Source: Cryomorphaceae bacterium (GTDB taxonomy: Bacteria > Bacteroidota > Bacteroidia > Flavobacteriales_D > Crocinitomicaceae). Taken from it: DNA of 39,039 nucleotides. Positions 6,901 through 14,725 of this stretch are shown piece by piece. The position numbers and the translations under genes are program-made. The DNA lies in the NCBI GenBank assembly GCA_027483605.1, contig JAIXUE010000030.1:1-39039 (forward strand), given 5' to 3'. Under the pieces are notes generated by a model. That model was not told where the DNA came from. It saw only the letters and a list, made by a program, of their open reading frames with translations, and made no database searches. Positions within the stretch are counted from its first letter, which is position 1. Each line of letters begins with the position of its first letter.

Positions 6901-7608
6901 TCAACTCGCCCAAATCAAAAACACCACACCAGCTAATAAAAAGCCACTCGCTCGGCGGATGATGCCAATGCGGCGTGCGGATTTTTTCATGCTTTTTTGT
7001 AATTCTTCGTAGTCTTCTACGGACAAGTCAACTTCACCTTCGAGCTCCTCCTCATTGCTGTCAAAGGTGGCTATGGAGAACGTAGATTCGCTGTCTATGG
7101 CAGGGTAGATTTCACATCGAGATAATTCAAAATCGCCATTTTCAAAGCGCTCTTCCATGCAGTCGGGCCAGCTGATTTCTGTGTAGTTTTCGATATCTAC
7201 AAACATGAGCTCGGGTGCAGTGCAGATGAAGTCTGGAAGATGGTTTAGTTGAGCTTTTAGCGAAAGTTGAACGAGATATGGGAGCGGAATTTCATTGAAA
7301 ATTCGGAGTTCTGGGGCTGTTAAATCGATGAGTTCGAGTTGGGGTAACGAGTCCTTGAAAGTGAGTTCGCGTAGTGTTGCAGATTGGATCGAAAGAATTC
7401 CAAGCGCTTGAAAAGCGGGTAGTTGAAGGGTGCTATCCACATATTCGACTTCAAGCCAAGTAATACCAGGGCTACTTTTAAAGAGCGAATCAATGTCTGC
7501 TTGATGAATATGCTTTCCTTCATATTGGCCAGGTTCTGTTTGGATGATTTGGGCTTGGAACTGGACCTGTAAAAAATAGCAAATGAGCAGCAGAAGGGAG
7601 TATTTCAT
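6901..7608 (-). CDS. Secreted, membrane-anchored protein with leucine-rich-like repeats
   Basis: A 235-residue protein with a signal peptide (1-19) and, from about 60 to 150, short Leu/Ile-rich segments of 20-24 residues (LPQLELIDLTAPELRIFNEI and similar) that resemble a small leucine-rich-repeat fold. An acidic stretch (EEELEGEVDLSVEDYEE) follows, then a basic segment and a final membrane helix (about 219-234), so it should be anchored by its C-terminus. The ATG is preceded by TAACTTTA and four bases, close to the -7 consensus. Divergent from the outer-membrane barrel gene at 7670. Function unknown. Confidence 0.75.
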   Translation of the reverse strand: MKYSLLLLICYFLQVQFQAQIIQTEPGQYEGKHIHQADIDSLFKSSPGITWLEVEYVDSTLQLPAFQALGILSIQSATLRELTFKDSLPQLELIDLTAPELRIFNEIPLPYLVQLSLKAQLNHLPDFICTAPELMFVDIENYTEISWPDCMEERFENGDFELSRCEIYPAIDSESTFSIATFDSNEEELEGEVDLSVEDYEELQKSMKKSARRIGIIRRASGFLLAGVVFLIWAS

Positions 7609-7669
7609 TTACTAAAGTTACGCATTTCAATTTTTTCATTTAATTTGTTCAAACATTTAACTATAAACT

Positions 7670-8338
7670 ATGAAAAAACTATTCATTTCTCTATCTATTC
7701 TGGGTTGTATTTCCTCTTTGAAAGCACAGACCATTACTTTTGATGTTGGAGCCAAATATGCCTTCAGTGCCACGGGTATGTTCAACAAAAGTATTTCTGA
7801 CTTAGGTGCTTCGCAAGATTACGATGTGGCTTTTAGTTCCAATTACGGACTTTCAGGCACGGTTAATTTTGGTAAAATTGGCTTGGGTGTAGAATACCTG
7901 ATGGGTAATTTCAAGGCGGGTTACCAAGGAGATCAGCCGCTAATTGGTGGGGCCTACACTTCTCATGTTGATTTGAAAACCACACAAATTCCACTCTACC
8001 TGCGCGTAGGGGATACAAAAGGCTCTTTTGGTGAGTTTGGTGTGGTGATGAATAACGTGAAAAGCGCCACATATACCAATTCAAATTACCAAATTGATCC
8101 TGCTGATGTGAGCAATCAATACCAAAACTTCATGGGCTACATGGTCGGTGTTGGTGGTCGTTTTGGTTTGTTTGAATTGCCAGTAATGGTTTCTGTCAGC
8201 GGGCGCTTTATGTACAGTATGGCAGATGCAAAAGGTGTTGATGCTTTGGGTTCCGATCTCGATTTCTATACCCCTGTTCAGAAAACGAATGCAGCTTCTG
8301 TTGGCTTGCATGTAGGCGTAGTTTATTCGATAGATTAA
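7670..8338 (+). CDS. Outer-membrane beta-barrel protein
   Basis: The 222-residue protein has a signal peptide (1-19, ending SLKAQ). The remainder alternates hydrophobic and polar residues with many Gly and Tyr/Phe, as in small 8-stranded barrels: ITFDVGAKYAFSATGMF near the start and NAASVGLHVGVVYSID as the last strand. The C-terminal strand does not end in Phe/Trp, as is common in this group. The call rests on overall pattern and not on a specific motif. The gene ends ahead of a strong bidirectional hairpin. Confidence 0.78.
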   Translation: MKKLFISLSILGCISSLKAQTITFDVGAKYAFSATGMFNKSISDLGASQDYDVAFSSNYGLSGTVNFGKIGLGVEYLMGNFKAGYQGDQPLIGGAYTSHVDLKTTQIPLYLRVGDTKGSFGEFGVVMNNVKSATYTNSNYQIDPADVSNQYQNFMGYMVGVGGRFGLFELPVMVSVSGRFMYSMADAKGVDALGSDLDFYTPVQKTNAASVGLHVGVVYSID

Positions 8339-8355
8339 TCCAATATTTTGGAAAT

Positions 8356-8384
8356 AAAAAAGGCGCCCTTGGGCGCCTTTTTTT
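8356..8384. terminator. Bidirectional terminator
   Basis: AAAAAGGCGCCC, loop TT, GGGCGCCTTTTTTT: a GC-rich hairpin flanked by A and T runs, between the convergent barrel gene and the CHU_C gene. Confidence 0.95.
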
Positions 8385-8401
8385 GTTAAATGCTTTTTGA
8401 A

Positions 8402-10159
8402 TCAAGGCTTTACTAAATGCACAAAGCCATGTAGGGTATACAATGTTTTCTCTTTGTTGTCGTATTCGTATTTCTCGCTTTTAGGCGTGGCAGTATAGAA
8501 ATACACTCCCTCCTCGAGCGCTTTACCGCTCATGTCGGTGCCGTTCCAGTCATTGAGGTAATTGTCTTTTTCATAGATGAGGTTGCCCCAACGATTGAAA
8601 ATTTGAATGCTCACTTGGTTGTAGTCTTCCCAGTTTTTGATCACTAATAGGTCGTTGTTGCCGTCGTTATTGAGCGTTAAGATATTCGGCACCACCAACG
8701 GACACTGATTGTAGACGCGGATATTTGGCGAAGTGATGGTTTTGGCACATTGGTCCATGACATAGACCTGGAAATTATTGAGGTTGGGTTGTAAAATCCC
8801 GGGCTGTACATAAACGGTATCGTTGTTGGGAAAACTTCCCGGTCCCCAAACGTAGCTGTAAGGAGAGATGCCATTGATGACTTTACACCATATGTTGGTG
8901 CCTTGACCGAAGTCTGCGCAGACATTAAGCGAATCAACTGCCGTGATGCTCATAGGGGTGTAGTCGATGATGTTGAGCGAAATTGATGTGGTGTCAAAGG
9001 AACCGTCGCAAGGATTCGGTAAAATCACGTTGAATAAGACGGTTTCAGTGCCTTCAGGTAAGCTGTCTAGGAATGCAGAGATACCGATGGTGTCTGAAGC
9101 TACACCAGCGGGAATCACGAGTGTATCATTGATAAAGGGGTAGTCTTCGCCGTTGGTAGCGGTGCCACCCAAACTGATTTGAACTACAAGATTGGAAGAT
9201 AAGTCGGTGCGCTTGACAATAAAGCCTGCAAAGCCGCAGTCTTCGATGAGCTGAGTAGGCCCTGTCACATCGACTTCTATCGGCACCTCTATTTGGCAAG
9301 CGACTACGCGGTAGCCAAAGGTTCTGATTTTCGTATTGATCAAGATGCCATTGCGCCATTCCTTGACGGCCACACCAGCTACAAAGCTGCCGATGAGGTT
9401 AGGCGTAAAGGTCATGAAGCCGGTGGTGGGATCAATGGTGATGTTAGAACCTGCTCCGAAAGGTACCGTTTCGGTGAACGACGGATTCCAGCTGACGGGG
9501 GTGTAGGGTGCTGGGTCCTCTGGATCAGGTACGACATTAGCAATACTGCCGCCGAGCAAAGGCGCCATGAGTTCGTAACTCAGCGAGTCTCCATCGGGGT
9601 CAAATGCAGCGTGGTCAAAATCTAGGGTATTTTGCGAACATAAAATGAGTGGAGGATAATTGATGAATCGCGCACCTTGATTGTGAACGCCAACGAGCGC
9701 TGAGCCCGGTATGAATGTAGTGAGGGTGATGCCATTGCTCGCGGGGTCAACGATGTTGTCTATTGCGCCGGTCCAGCAGCAGCGTTGGTAAGATACATAG
9801 TAACCTTGCATGCCAAAAGGCAGTGTAACGGTATCGATATAAATGGCGCGCTCTACACAGATGTCGTTGGGTACAGTGACACAGGGGTCGTCGTAGACAA
9901 TTGGTAAAATATTTTGAGAAAACGGCGGGATGTAGCGCGTCATGAAGATGCTGCCATCGGCCATGAAAATGGTGTAGTTCAGGGGGTTGTCAAAAGCAGT
10001 AGCAGAGTTGCAATCGCGGTAGATTTCAATGGTAATTTTATATTGGTTGTTGCCTAAAGAATCGTAATAGATTTCACCCCCGATAATGTGACTCGCCCAG
10101 CTATTGAAGCTGCAAAAAATTCCGATTAATAGTGCAAATAAGGTAGTTGTGAGACGCAT
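8402..10159 (-). CDS. Large secreted protein with CHU_C (T9SS type B) C-terminal domain
   Basis: A 585-residue surface protein. The start is placed at 10159 because MRLTTTLFALLIGIFCSFNS forms a proper signal peptide there; the open frame extends 43 codons further, through the neighbour's 5' end. Right after it comes SHIIGGEIYYD, a common N-terminal motif of large Bacteroidota surface proteins. A Calx-beta-like segment lies in the middle (GEDYPFINDTLVIPAGVASD), and the last 85 residues or so are a gliding-motility-type CHU_C domain (VSIQIFNRWGNLIYEKDNY ... EGVYFYTA). It should be exported by T9SS as an adhesin or surface component. Confidence 0.93.
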   Translation of the reverse strand: MRLTTTLFALLIGIFCSFNSWASHIIGGEIYYDSLGNNQYKITIEIYRDCNSATAFDNPLNYTIFMADGSIFMTRYIPPFSQNILPIVYDDPCVTVPNDICVERAIYIDTVTLPFGMQGYYVSYQRCCWTGAIDNIVDPASNGITLTTFIPGSALVGVHNQGARFINYPPLILCSQNTLDFDHAAFDPDGDSLSYELMAPLLGGSIANVVPDPEDPAPYTPVSWNPSFTETVPFGAGSNITIDPTTGFMTFTPNLIGSFVAGVAVKEWRNGILINTKIRTFGYRVVACQIEVPIEVDVTGPTQLIEDCGFAGFIVKRTDLSSNLVVQISLGGTATNGEDYPFINDTLVIPAGVASDTIGISAFLDSLPEGTETVLFNVILPNPCDGSFDTTSISLNIIDYTPMSITAVDSLNVCADFGQGTNIWCKVINGISPYSYVWGPGSFPNNDTVYVQPGILQPNLNNFQVYVMDQCAKTITSPNIRVYNQCPLVVPNILTLNNDGNNDLLVIKNWEDYNQVSIQIFNRWGNLIYEKDNYLNDWNGTDMSGKALEEGVYFYTATPKSEKYEYDNKEKTLYTLHGFVHLVKP

Positions 10160-10173
10160 GCGTATGAATTTTG

Positions 10174-10181
10174 TATATTCG
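10174..10181 (+). promoter_or_regulatory. Candidate -7 box of the histidine kinase gene
   Basis: TATATTCG differs from TAnnTTTG at one base and ends 6 bases before the ATG at 10188. This supports that start codon and puts the promoter inside the 28-bp gap to the divergent CHU_C gene. Confidence 0.45.
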
Positions 10182-10187
10182 TTGTTG

Positions 10188-12350
10188 ATGTCAAAGGTAA
10201 GCTTGTTTTTTTTAATTGTGTATTTCTTTTTGGGTTTGCAGGTTACTGCACAGTCCGAAAAGCAACTCCGTTCAGAGTTGGCACGCACAAAGAGTAAGAC
10301 GGCTCAACTGCAAATAAGGTTGCGTCTGCTCGATGCGATTTACGAAAGCAACCGCAATGAATGGCAAAAAGAGGTGAACTTGTTGGTCTTGCAGCGTCGT
10401 GCTTACATAGGGCAGACTAGTCAGGCTTGCATTTCTTTGCTTGAGGCTGAGCGAGCCAACTTCTTGGGCAATAGAAAATTGCTCGCACAAGTATTCGATT
10501 CACAACTTCAAAGCGCTCATTTTCGCGATCCAAAACTCAATTGGCGCAAGCAATTATTGGGTTGTGCACTTTATCCAAACGATAAACAATACCATTATAC
10601 GCGTCTCTTGACTCAAATGAATAGAGGGCTTAAAAACCGAGAGCAAACTGCTTTGTATTTACAAATTGCCAAGAACTTTACAGCAGTTTACCACAAAGAC
10701 TCTGCTCTTTGGGCCAGTAACAGAGCCTTGCAGTTGGCCAAGCGCTCAGACAAACGTTGGGTACTTATTGAGGCCATGCAACAACAAGCGGAGGTCTATT
10801 GGCAGTTCAATTTATTTGAACAAGCCGTTCAACGCGCTATTTTTTCATTACAGTTAGCAGAAGAAGCTGAACTTGACTATTACAAACTGAGCCCACTACT
10901 GCTCATTGCATCGATCTCTACCGACGTCAAAAACTATAATGTGGCCGTTACCTACTTGAAGCTTGCCCAAGACCTCGCCCAAACCCTCAAAGACGAGCGC
11001 AGTTTGGCTTTTGCGCACTATCTCTTTGGTCGGTATTACGCAGGTATAAACGCTCCTTCAAAAGCAGCACAGCGCGCCAATTTAGCTTATCATTGGTTTG
11101 ATCAGGCAGGGAATGTGCGTTATGCCAATCGCTCGAATTTACTGCGGCTGGTAGCGCTCAGGGATGAAGGCGGGAGGATAGAGCCGGAGTTCAGCAACTT
11201 TGTGGCGTCTATTGCACAAGAATCAGACCCCTTGTTGCATTCAGAAACTTATTATGAATTTGGTCAGTATTTATTAGCAGCACAGCAATATGCTCAGGCA
11301 AAAGTGGCATTTGAGAAAAGTTTAAGTTGCTTGCCTTTTGAAGCCTTGATCAGGCCCAAAATTGCCAATACCTACCGAGCCTTGGCCACAATTGCGAGTA
11401 AAACTGGGCAGCTAGCCATGGCGTATCAGCACCAGCAAAAATACAGCAGTTGGCTCGAGAATAGCCCTGTTTGGCGCAGTGCAGCGCGCATTGAAGAAAT
11501 GGCCGCAGCGAATTTGCGCGAAGAACGTGAACGCCTTATCTTGAACCAGCAAGCTTCTATTGAGCGCGCTCGAAAAGAACGCGAAATCATCGAGCTTCAA
11601 CGAGACCGCCAGTTGGTCATTTCTATTCTATTTATTCTCGCCATCATTTTTGGGGTCATTATTTACGTACTCAGAACACAACAAATCAAGATCAAGCAGG
11701 AGCAGCGTGAGGCTGAATTGTCTCAAACACTGTTGCGCACGCAAATGAATCCTCATTTCGTATTCAATGCCATGTCTGTAATTCAGAGTTATATCTACGA
11801 GAACGACCCTGCCAAATCATCGCAGTTTTTGGTTAATTTTTCAAGACTCATGCGCCTCATCCTTGAAAACTCGCCCAAAGAATTCATTCCCATCGAACTA
11901 GAAAGAGAAATCCTCGACAAATACCTCACGGCCCAAAAAATGCGTTTTGAAAATCGCTTTGACTACGAACTCACGATCAGTGACGACCTTTTGTTCAACA
12001 AAGCCATGGTTTCTCCAATGATTACCCAGCCCTTTATCGAAAATGCTATTGAGCACGGGCAATTGCACACGGTCAAGAGCGGTAAAATCTCCGTAGATAT
12101 CTATGCACAAGACACCCAGCTCTACATTCAAATTCAAGACAATGGCGTCGGACGAAAAAAATCTGCCAATACCAAAAAAATGAAGACGCATAAAAGTATG
12201 GCTATTGATATTACGCGCGAACGCATCGCTATTCTCAATAAAAAGTATAAATTTAATGGCAGCTTGACAATGAATGACTTAGACCCTGTTTCTCAGACCG
12301 GTACAGTGGTTACGCTTGTCTTGCCGCTGAAGTACGAACCCGAACAATAA
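10188..12350 (+). CDS. LytS-type sensor histidine kinase with TPR-like periplasmic region
   Basis: A 720-residue two-component sensor. The start at 10188 gives the signal peptide MSKVSLFFLIVYFFLGLQVTAQ. Residues about 25-440 are helical with TPR-like repeats and should lie in the periplasm. A coiled stretch leads into a membrane helix (about 475-497), then a His_kinase domain: the phospho-acceptor box MNPHFVFNAM (His about 523) and the ATP-binding N box PFIENAIEHG (Asn about 619), with a DNGVGRK G box. It is followed after 13 bases by the LytTR regulator, its obvious partner. The signal sensed is unknown. Confidence 0.95.
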   Translation: MSKVSLFFLIVYFFLGLQVTAQSEKQLRSELARTKSKTAQLQIRLRLLDAIYESNRNEWQKEVNLLVLQRRAYIGQTSQACISLLEAERANFLGNRKLLAQVFDSQLQSAHFRDPKLNWRKQLLGCALYPNDKQYHYTRLLTQMNRGLKNREQTALYLQIAKNFTAVYHKDSALWASNRALQLAKRSDKRWVLIEAMQQQAEVYWQFNLFEQAVQRAIFSLQLAEEAELDYYKLSPLLLIASISTDVKNYNVAVTYLKLAQDLAQTLKDERSLAFAHYLFGRYYAGINAPSKAAQRANLAYHWFDQAGNVRYANRSNLLRLVALRDEGGRIEPEFSNFVASIAQESDPLLHSETYYEFGQYLLAAQQYAQAKVAFEKSLSCLPFEALIRPKIANTYRALATIASKTGQLAMAYQHQQKYSSWLENSPVWRSAARIEEMAAANLREERERLILNQQASIERARKEREIIELQRDRQLVISILFILAIIFGVIIYVLRTQQIKIKQEQREAELSQTLLRTQMNPHFVFNAMSVIQSYIYENDPAKSSQFLVNFSRLMRLILENSPKEFIPIELEREILDKYLTAQKMRFENRFDYELTISDDLLFNKAMVSPMITQPFIENAIEHGQLHTVKSGKISVDIYAQDTQLYIQIQDNGVGRKKSANTKKMKTHKSMAIDITRERIAILNKKYKFNGSLTMNDLDPVSQTGTVVTLVLPLKYEPEQ

Positions 12351-12363
12351 ACCTTCCTGAGCT

Positions 12364-13110
12364 ATGAGTCGAAAAGTACTGATCATCGATGATGAAAAAC
12401 CAACCCGGACCTTCATCCGCAAAATGCTCGAATCATTTGATTTGAACCTGAGTGTATATACCGATGGCGAAAACGTCGAGTCGGGTATAGAGGCCATAGA
12501 AGACATCCAACCCGATATCGTTTTACTCGATATTCAAATGCCCGACGGCAATGGTTTTGATGTCTTGAGAAAGGTCAAATTCAAGGGCTTTGAAGTGATC
12601 TTCATTACTGCTTTTCAAGAGTTTGCTGTGCAGGCGATTAAATTTTCTGCCCTAGACTACATCTTAAAACCAATAGATGCAGAAGAACTCCACACCGCCA
12701 TAACCAACGCCCTCCAATTAGTAGAGCATAAAAAAGACGACACACAGTTTCAAGCGCTGCAGCACAATATTCAGCCGCAGCATAAGCGCAAACTCGTACT
12801 CAAGACACAAGAGAGCATTTTTGTCATCGAAATCGATGACATCGTGCACTGCGAGGCAGATAAAAACTATACGTTTTTTTACCTCAATGACGGCAAGAAA
12901 ATATTGGTCTCCAAAACCCTAAAAGACTACGACACCATGTTGGCAGGCTTCTCCTTCTTCAGAGTGCATCAGTCGCATTTGATCAACCTCAATTATGTAG
13001 AGCGCTACGACAAGCACGACGGCGGTTCGGTAATCTTAAAAGACGGCACCGCAATTCCGTTGTCTCCTGCCAAAAAAGACCAGTTCTTTAAAAGCTTAGA
13101 TTTACTTTAA
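12364..13110 (+). CDS. LytTR-family response regulator
   Basis: A 248-residue cytoplasmic transcription regulator. The receiver domain (residues 1-120) has the acidic pocket IIDDE (Asp9, Asp10), phospho-acceptor Asp56 in VLLDIQMPDGNG, and Lys106 in DYILKPID. A LytTR DNA-binding domain (about 140-245) follows, with HCEADKNYTFFYL and FFRVHQSHLINLNYVERYDK. LytTR regulators bind paired short direct repeats. The pairing with the upstream TPR histidine kinase is standard in Bacteroidota. Its last 9 bases overlap the 3' end of the convergent PLP enzyme gene. Confidence 0.97.
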   Translation: MSRKVLIIDDEKPTRTFIRKMLESFDLNLSVYTDGENVESGIEAIEDIQPDIVLLDIQMPDGNGFDVLRKVKFKGFEVIFITAFQEFAVQAIKFSALDYILKPIDAEELHTAITNALQLVEHKKDDTQFQALQHNIQPQHKRKLVLKTQESIFVIEIDDIVHCEADKNYTFFYLNDGKKILVSKTLKDYDTMLAGFSFFRVHQSHLINLNYVERYDKHDGGSVILKDGTAIPLSPAKKDQFFKSLDLL

Positions 13111-14241
13111 AGCGTTGTTTAGGTCTGCGATGAGGTCGTCGGCGTCTTCGATGCCTACGCTCAGGCGGATCAATGAATCGACAACACCACTTTGTTCGCG
13201 TACTTCCTTCGGAATAGATGCGTGGGTCATGGTGGCGGGGTGACCAATCAGAGATTCTACGCCACCCAAAGATTCGGCAAGCGCAAAAATTTCTACTTTT
13301 TTGACCAAATCTAGTGCATCTTGCAACTGATTGCCTTTGAGTGTAAAGGAAATCATGCCGCCAAAGCCGCGCATTTGTTTTTTAGCGACGTCGTGGTTGG
13401 GATGCGTTTCAAAACCTGGCCAATAGACTTTGTCTACTTTTGGATGTGTTTGTAGGTAGCGCGCGATCTTTTCACCGTTTTCACAATGGCGTTGCATGCG
13501 CAAATGGAGTGTTTTGATGCCACGCAAAACCAAAAAGGAGTCCATTGGTGCGGTGACTGCTCCCGACGAATTTTGGATGCGGTACATTTCTGTAGCGAGG
13601 GCGTCGTCATTGCAGACCAAAGCACCCATCACGACATCAGAGTGGCCTCCAAGGTATTTGGTAACGGAGTGCATGACCATATCGGCGCCTAAATCGAGCG
13701 GATTTTGTAAATATGGCGTGGCAAAAGTGTTGTCTACACACAAAAGCGCGCCGGCTCTTTTGGAGATTTGCGCCATGGCCTCGATATCGATGATGTTCAT
13801 CATGGGGTTTGTTGGCGTCTCGACCCAAATGAGTTTGGTGTTTTCATTGACCAAGGCCTCAACAGCCGCTGGGTTTTGCATGTCTACAAAATGAAAAATC
13901 AGACCGTATTTAGCAAAAATGGTATTAAAGATGCGGTAGGAGCCGCCATACAGGTCATTGGTAGAGATGATTTCATCGCCTGGGTTGAGCATTTTGATCA
14001 CGCAGTCTATAGCAGCCAAACCCGAGCCGAAGCAAGCTCCGTGCTTACCGTTTTCAATGGCTGCGATGTTTTTCTCGAGCGCATGACGTGTTGGGTTGAG
14101 CGTTCTTGAATATTCGTAGCCTTTGTGATTGCCAACGCCTTCTTGCACATAGGTTGAGGTTTGGTAAATGGGCGTCATGATGGCGCCTGTTGCTGGATCT
14201 GGGTGGACGCCAGCGTGAATGGCTTTAGTGGCAAATTTCAT
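13102..14241 (-). CDS. Cystathionine gamma-synthase/gamma-lyase (Cys/Met metabolism PLP enzyme)
   Basis: A 379-residue PLP enzyme of trans-sulfuration. The start at 14241 (MKFATKAIHAG) is preferred over 14262 because a TAATTTTG promoter box occupies 14267-14260. Visible signatures are YEYSRTLNPTRHALE, the cofactor Asp in CVDNTFATP (about Asp170), and the Schiff-base Lys in HSVTKYLGGHSDVVMG (about Lys195). Length and sequence fit both the synthase (O-acyl-homoserine plus cysteine to cystathionine) and the lyase; the sequence alone does not decide. The 3' end overlaps the response regulator gene on the other strand. Confidence 0.95.
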   Translation of the reverse strand: MKFATKAIHAGVHPDPATGAIMTPIYQTSTYVQEGVGNHKGYEYSRTLNPTRHALEKNIAAIENGKHGACFGSGLAAIDCVIKMLNPGDEIISTNDLYGGSYRIFNTIFAKYGLIFHFVDMQNPAAVEALVNENTKLIWVETPTNPMMNIIDIEAMAQISKRAGALLCVDNTFATPYLQNPLDLGADMVMHSVTKYLGGHSDVVMGALVCNDDALATEMYRIQNSSGAVTAPMDSFLVLRGIKTLHLRMQRHCENGEKIARYLQTHPKVDKVYWPGFETHPNHDVAKKQMRGFGGMISFTLKGNQLQDALDLVKKVEIFALAESLGGVESLIGHPATMTHASIPKEVREQSGVVDSLIRLSVGIEDADDLIADLNNALK

Positions 14242-14259
14242 AATCAAAAATTGTTTGGA

Positions 14260-14267
14260 CAAAATTA
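14260..14267 (-). promoter_or_regulatory. -7 box of the Cys/Met PLP enzyme gene
   Basis: The minus strand reads TAATTTTG here, an exact TAnnTTTG, 18 bases ahead of the ATG at 14241. It overlaps the upstream in-frame ATG at 14262, which therefore is unlikely to be the start. Confidence 0.6.
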
Positions 14268-14277
14268 ATAGAATCCT

Positions 14278-14628
14278 TCAAGGCAAATCCAATTCAAGCG
14301 ACGGATCCCAAAAAACTTTTTGAAAGTCCTGGATTTGATTTTGCACAACGACAACACCCTCTTCCTGCAAGCGCAGTTCCATTGTATTCGGCCCGTCAAA
14401 ATGGTGTTTGCCACTCAGTAAACCAACTCTATTGACCACTCGATGCGCAGGTACATCGCGCAAAACATGACTGGCATTCATGGCCCAACCGACCATTCGT
14501 GCGCCTTGCTTGGTTCCTAAATAATTGGCGATGGCACCATAAGTGGTCACTCTTCCATAGGGAATGAGCCTTACAACGTCGTGCACGTCTGTGAAGAAAT
14601 CTTTGTTTTTATTCGGTAACCTATTCAT
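14278..14628 (-). CDS. atl: Alkyltransferase-like (ATL) DNA repair protein
   Basis: A 116-residue protein consisting of the DNA-binding domain of the O6-alkylguanine-DNA alkyltransferase (MGMT/Ogt) family: IPYGRVTTYGAIANYLG and GARMVGWAMNAS. The active-site motif PCHRV is replaced by PAHRVV, with Ala61 in place of the alkyl-accepting Cys. Known ATL proteins with such a change bind O6-alkylguanine without repairing it and pass the lesion to nucleotide excision repair. A TAACTTTA box lies 7 bases before the ATG. Confidence 0.95.
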   Translation of the reverse strand: MNRLPNKNKDFFTDVHDVVRLIPYGRVTTYGAIANYLGTKQGARMVGWAMNASHVLRDVPAHRVVNRVGLLSGKHHFDGPNTMELRLQEEGVVVVQNQIQDFQKVFWDPSLELDLP

Positions 14629-14676
14629 AGGTGTATAAAGTTACTTTATTTCTAAGCAATGAATAGGGATCAAAAA

Positions 14677-14704
14677 CAAAAGCCACCTATTGAGGTGGCT
14701 TTTG
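14677..14704. terminator. Terminator behind the pyrophosphatase gene
   Basis: AAAAGCCACCT, loop ATTG, AGGTGGCTTTT. On the minus strand it follows the pyrophosphatase stop codon by about 20 bases; the flanking A and T runs allow function in both directions. Confidence 0.85.
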
Positions 14705-14725
14705 CGATGAATTTGAGGTGCTTAC

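Noticed and set aside
6821-7012. 63-codon plus-strand frame
   Set aside because: It is the shadow of the 235-residue gene and the 49-residue ORF on the opposite strand.
10104-10187. N-terminal extension of the histidine kinase
   Set aside because: It would place 28 residues ahead of a clean signal peptide and overlap the CHU_C gene; a -7-like box lies just before 10188.
10160-10288. N-terminal extension of the CHU_C protein by 43 codons
   Set aside because: The extension has no signal-peptide character and lies across the 5' end of the divergent kinase gene; the signal peptide starts at 10159.
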